DNA from: Synechococcus sp. SynAce01
Lineage (GTDB): Bacteria; Cyanobacteriota; Cyanobacteriia; PCC-6307; Cyanobiaceae
DNA: 64,000 nt
NCBI RefSeq assembly: GCF_001885215.1
Contig: NZ_CP018091.1
Span: 2,604,001-2,668,000 of the forward strand
Direction of reading: 5' to 3'
Below the pieces are notes generated by a model. It did no database searches, had not been told where the DNA came from, and saw only the letters and a program-made list of their open reading frames with translations. Numbering within the stretch: the first letter of the stretch is position 1; each line of letters starts with the position of its first letter. Below are positions 60,853 to 64,000 of the stretch, one piece after another. A program made the translations under genes and the position numbers.

Positions 60853-61920
60853 ATGTTTCATCGACCACTGCTGGGGCCACTGAGCCGCGTTCTGCTGGGC
60901 GGTGTAGCCCCCCTGGCACTCCTGCTGGGCTCCCTGCCGGCAGAAGCCGCGAGCGCCCTGGCGGCTTGGCGGATCGCCCGTGATGGGGCGCTGGAGCTGC
61001 GTACCTCACCGTCCATCTCGCTCACGGCGTTCTATGAGGCCGGCAAGGGTGGCGTCGGACCGCGCATCTGGATCGATCTGCCTGGTGCCCCCAGCCGCAC
61101 CCGCAGCATTCGCGGCAACGGGGCCCTCAAGGAGATCCGGATCGGCAAACCCGATCCCAACACCACCAGGCTCGTCCTGGAATTTTTACCTGGCACCCGC
61201 TTGAACCCGCGCAATATGCGGCTGGTCGGAACAGCCCGTGATCGCTGGAGGTTGGAGCTCGAAGGCCTCCGCTCCGGCAGCATCGCCTCGCTGGGCGAGG
61301 GCAGCCTCGAAGCCCCAACCGTGGCCTGGTCACGGCCGGCCAGCACGGGCCCGCTGCCGTCCGTGCCGAGTGGCCGTTTCACCGTGGTCATCGACCCGGG
61401 CCATGGCGGCCCCGATCCGGGTGCGATCGGCATCGGCGGACTGCGTGAGACCGATGTGGTGCTCGACATCAGCCTGCAAGCAGCCAGATTGCTGCAGAAC
61501 CGTGGCGTGCGGGTTGTGATGACACGCACCTCAGAGGTGGATGTCGACTTACCGCCGCGCGTCTCGTTGGCTAACAGCAGCCGCGCCCACGCCTTTGTGA
61601 GCATTCACGCCAATGCCCTGAGCATGGCGCGGCCTGATGTCAACGGCATCGAAACCTTCTACTTCCAGAGTTCCCTCTCCAAGGCTCTGGCCAGCTCTGT
61701 ACAGAGAGAGGTGGTGGGCGTGTCACCGGGCAGCCCGAATCGGGGCGTCAAACCAGGTCGCTTCTTCGTGATCCGCCGAACCGTGATGCCCGCCGCCCTG
61801 GTGGAAACCGGCTTCCTGACCGGAAATCTGGACTCCCCCCGGCTGGCCACGGCCTCGCACCGCAGCCAGCTGGCCAACGCGATCGCCCGCGGCATCCTCA
61901 ATTACCTGGGGGGAGGCTGA
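60853..61920 (+). CDS. N-acetylmuramoyl-L-alanine amidase AmiC-like
   Basis: 355-residue periplasmic cell-wall hydrolase. A signal peptide (to about 32, PAEA) is followed by an AMIN domain (about 35-140) that targets septal peptidoglycan, then the Amidase_3 catalytic domain, with zinc ligands in IDPGHGGPDPGAIG, the Glu in GLRETDVVL, His in SIHANAL and catalytic Glu in LVETGFLTG. It cleaves cross-links at cell division. ATG 60853 is preferred to TTG 60826. murI starts on the next base after its stop. Confidence 0.92.
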   Translation: MFHRPLLGPLSRVLLGGVAPLALLLGSLPAEAASALAAWRIARDGALELRTSPSISLTAFYEAGKGGVGPRIWIDLPGAPSRTRSIRGNGALKEIRIGKPDPNTTRLVLEFLPGTRLNPRNMRLVGTARDRWRLELEGLRSGSIASLGEGSLEAPTVAWSRPASTGPLPSVPSGRFTVVIDPGHGGPDPGAIGIGGLRETDVVLDISLQAARLLQNRGVRVVMTRTSEVDVDLPPRVSLANSSRAHAFVSIHANALSMARPDVNGIETFYFQSSLSKALASSVQREVVGVSPGSPNRGVKPGRFFVIRRTVMPAALVETGFLTGNLDSPRLATASHRSQLANAIARGILNYLGGG

Positions 61921-62745
61921 ATGGCGGCCCGTATCGGCTTGATGGATAGCGGTGTGGGCGGTTTAACAGTGCTTCGGCGGGTGATCGAATGCCACCCCAA
62001 TCAGGCCTTCCTTTACCTGGGGGACACGGCGCGGGTGCCCTATGGACAGCGATCAAGCGCCGAAATCCGCTTGATTGCCCAGGAAATCGCGTACTGGATG
62101 CGACAGGAACAGGTGGACATGGTGGTGATGGCCTGCAACACCACCAATGCCCTGGCCTTCGACCTGGTCGAAGCCGAGGCGGGCGTGCCGGTCCTTGGCT
62201 TGATCGACAGTGTGGCCAGCCAGCTGCGGGCCGATCGGGTGGGGGTTCTGGCCACCCCGGCCACTGCGGCCAGTGGCGCCTATGGCCTGGCCCTGCGTGA
62301 GCTGCGCCCTGACACGACGGTGGTGGAAGTGGGCTGTCCGGCCTTCGTCCCCCTGATCGAGGCCGGCAACTTCGATGATCCCCGCCTCAGGGAAGCGGCA
62401 ACGGCCTATCTCAAGCCCTTGCTGAACGCCCGGGTGGAAGCGATTGTGCTGGGCTGTACCCACTACCCCCTGCTGGAGGAGCTGCTGCGTGACCTGCTCC
62501 CCGCCGAGATCACCCTGGTGGACCCAGCGGTGGCCACCGTCGAGCGGCTTGGCGCTCTTCTCCAGCAAGCCCCGGTTCCGGCCAGTTCGCGCTGCGGACT
62601 CCACCCCAGCAAGTTGACAACCCACGCCGGCCGTTTCTGCGTCACCGGCGACCCCGACGCCTTCGCTCTTGCCGCCACCCCCTGGCTGGGTTGGCAGCCC
62701 CAGGTGGAGAAGGTTGGCCTTCACTCGCCGGTGAGCTCCTCCTAG
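61921..62745 (+). CDS. murI: glutamate racemase
   Basis: 274-residue enzyme that makes D-glutamate for peptidoglycan. The two catalytic cysteines lie in MACNTTNALAFD and VLGCTHYPLLEELL; the N-terminal IGLMDSGVGGLTVLRRV is the substrate-binding loop. Directly joined to the amidase gene (no space between stop and ATG), forming a cell-wall pair. Length is usual. Confidence 0.96.
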   Translation: MAARIGLMDSGVGGLTVLRRVIECHPNQAFLYLGDTARVPYGQRSSAEIRLIAQEIAYWMRQEQVDMVVMACNTTNALAFDLVEAEAGVPVLGLIDSVASQLRADRVGVLATPATAASGAYGLALRELRPDTTVVEVGCPAFVPLIEAGNFDDPRLREAATAYLKPLLNARVEAIVLGCTHYPLLEELLRDLLPAEITLVDPAVATVERLGALLQQAPVPASSRCGLHPSKLTTHAGRFCVTGDPDAFALAATPWLGWQPQVEKVGLHSPVSSS

Positions 62746-62768
62746 GATCATCCAGACGGGCGGAGGAC

Positions 62769-63740
62769 ATGGCAACGGTTGCGGAATTGCTCCAGCCAGT
62801 TGAAAACGATCTAGAAGTTCTGCTCAGTGATCTGCGCAGCTTGATCGGCGCCGGGCATCCGATCCTGCAGGCGGCAGCTGAACACCTTTTCAGTGCAGGC
62901 GGCAAGCGCATCCGCCCGGGGATCGTGCTTCTGCTCTCGCGGGCCCTCTCGCCCGATGGCGAGCTCGGCAGCCGCCATCGCCGGCTGGCAGAGATCACCG
63001 AGATGATTCATACCGCCTCCCTGGTCCACGACGACGTCGTGGATGAAGCCTCAACCCGGCGCGGTGTCGACACGGTTCATAGCCGCTTCAACAATCGTCT
63101 GGCGGTGCTCGCCGGTGACTTTCTCTTCGCCCAGGCGAGCTGGCACCTGGCCAACCTGGACGATCTGGCCGTCGTCAAGCTGCTCTCCCGCGTGATCATG
63201 GATCTGGCTGATGGCGAGGTGCGCCAAGGCCTCTATCGCTATGACACCGGCCAGAGTTTCGAAACCTATCTCGAGAAGAGCTACTGCAAAACGGCCTCGC
63301 TGATCGCCAACAGTGCCAAGGCCGCCGGCGTGCTCAGCGGCCTGGAGGTGGGCCAGCTCGACCAGCTCAATCGCTTCGGCCGTCAGTTGGGCCTGGCCTT
63401 CCAGGTGGTCGATGACATTCTCGACTTCACCGGCAGTGATCAGCAACTGGGCAAACCGGCCGCCAGCGACCTGGCCGCCGGCTACCTCACCGCCCCGGCC
63501 CTCTATGCCCTCGAAGAGCGGCCCGCCCTGACCGGCCTGATCGAGCGGGAATTCTGTGAGCCCGACGATCTCTCCCAAGCCCTTGAACTGGTGCGGGGCT
63601 GCGAGGCGATCCCCCGCTCCAGGGCCCTGGCCGAGGGCTTTGCAAAGGAAGCCGGAGAGGCCCTCGATTGGCTGCCGAGTTCGGAAGCCGGAACCGCCCT
63701 GCTGGCTCTACCCGAGTTTGTGCTCAGCCGCCTCTATTGA
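62769..63740 (+). CDS. sds: polyprenyl (solanesyl) diphosphate synthase
   Basis: 323-residue prenyl chain elongase that makes the side chain of plastoquinone. The first aspartate-rich motif is in LVHDDVVDEASTRRG, the second in VVDDILDFTGS. GGKRIRPGIVLLLSRAL and GDFLFAQASWHLANL are typical. GGAGG just upstream of ATG 62769 fixes the start. It follows murI by 24 bases. Supports photosynthesis as well as respiration together with ubiD nearby. Confidence 0.93.
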   Translation: MATVAELLQPVENDLEVLLSDLRSLIGAGHPILQAAAEHLFSAGGKRIRPGIVLLLSRALSPDGELGSRHRRLAEITEMIHTASLVHDDVVDEASTRRGVDTVHSRFNNRLAVLAGDFLFAQASWHLANLDDLAVVKLLSRVIMDLADGEVRQGLYRYDTGQSFETYLEKSYCKTASLIANSAKAAGVLSGLEVGQLDQLNRFGRQLGLAFQVVDDILDFTGSDQQLGKPAASDLAAGYLTAPALYALEERPALTGLIEREFCEPDDLSQALELVRGCEAIPRSRALAEGFAKEAGEALDWLPSSEAGTALLALPEFVLSRLY

Positions 63741-64000
63741 TCACCCGGCTGCCTGAGGGCTGGTTGGCCACCAACAGCAGCCCACCGATGATCGCCATGT
63801 TCTTGAGCAACTGGATCCGCTCGCCCGCATCCGACACCTCGCCGTGGAAGATCAGGCTGGTGGGAATCAGAAAGATCAGCAGCAGCAGGGCACCAACTCG
63901 GCTGTGCCAACCACTGATCAGCAGCAAGGAACCCACCGCCAACAGCACCATGGCCAGCGACAACAGCAAAGGAGCGAAGGGGAGTCCTTTGGCACTGATT
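63724..64000 (-). CDS. DoxX family protein (cut by window end)
   Basis: C-terminal part of a DoxX-like membrane protein. About 91 residues are visible, with FAPLLLSLAMVLLAVGSLLLISGWHSRVGALLLLIFLIPTSLIFH split over two helices and LLKNMAIIGGLLLVAN. The frame is open through the window edge at 64000, so the start is missing. It converges on and overlaps the prenyl synthase gene by 17 bases. Confidence 0.8.
   Translation of the reverse strand, partial: ISAKGLPFAPLLLSLAMVLLAVGSLLLISGWHSRVGALLLLIFLIPTSLIFHGEVSDAGERIQLLKNMAIIGGLLLVANQPSGSRVINRGG

Overview
The window comes from a GC-rich unicellular cyanobacterium. A psbA gene (photosystem II D1), ndhL next to a DUF3007 gene and trpA, a group 2 sigma factor, a SomA/OprB-type porin with an SLH domain, a cytochrome c6-like protein and an intron-less tRNA-Leu(UAA) together point to the Synechococcus/Cyanobium (alpha-cyanobacterial) lineage. 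The assignment is by recognition of gene content and order; no search was run.

Layout. 0-5.3 kb: AlkB-like dioxygenase, a secreted protein, clpB and a baeRF-like protein. 5.3-9.7 kb (minus strand): an AI-2E/PerM transporter broken by a frame change, a GluR0-like ligand-gated potassium channel, a psbA gene broken by one missing base, and tRNA-Leu(UAA). 9.7-15 kb: ndhL-DUF3007-trpA, a DUF938 methyltransferase, a zinc alcohol dehydrogenase, and feoB facing an overlapping feoA. 15-22 kb: small and regulatory genes, including cytochrome c6-like, a Nif11-cupin fusion, PsiE, YkvA, a group 2 sigma factor and a metzincin. 22.5-33.2 kb is a zinc block: QueD-like, permease and TIGR03943 genes (the last two separated by an IS1595-type element), znuABC, zur, an acidic lipoprotein and a porin. 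Fur-family boxes lie in front of znuA and the porin. 33.2-39.4 kb is a cobalt/B12 block: cobalamin riboswitch-cbiMNQO, a CobW GTPase with a His-rich loop, and a second cobalamin riboswitch before a HupE-type transporter. 39.8-46.7 kb is an iron block: futA, futB, ferritin, a Crp/Fnr regulator and fur, interrupted by an IS481-type element. 46.7-55.7 kb: a minus-strand operon with larC, then a TPR protein, xthA, glcD and hemL. 55.8-57.5 kb: an Rrf2 regulator beside an AT-rich foreign methyltransferase gene. 57.5-64 kb: ubiD, comB, a nitrilase-family hydrolase, amiC, murI, a polyprenyl diphosphate synthase, and a DoxX gene cut by the window end.

The common theme is metal homeostasis. Fe2+ uptake (FeoAB), Fe3+ uptake (FutAB), iron storage, Zn uptake and its regulator, cobalt uptake under B12 control, and a nickel-pincer cofactor enzyme all lie within about 37 kb. 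Both insertion sequences keep their terminal repeats and target duplications, and both landed at gene boundaries. I found no CRISPR array, rRNA operon or prophage. No wholly new multi-gene system is evident. The best leads are the shared operator-like motifs around zur/porin and fur/crp, the GluR0-like channel, the Nif11-cupin fusion, the broken psbA, and the AT-rich methyltransferase island.
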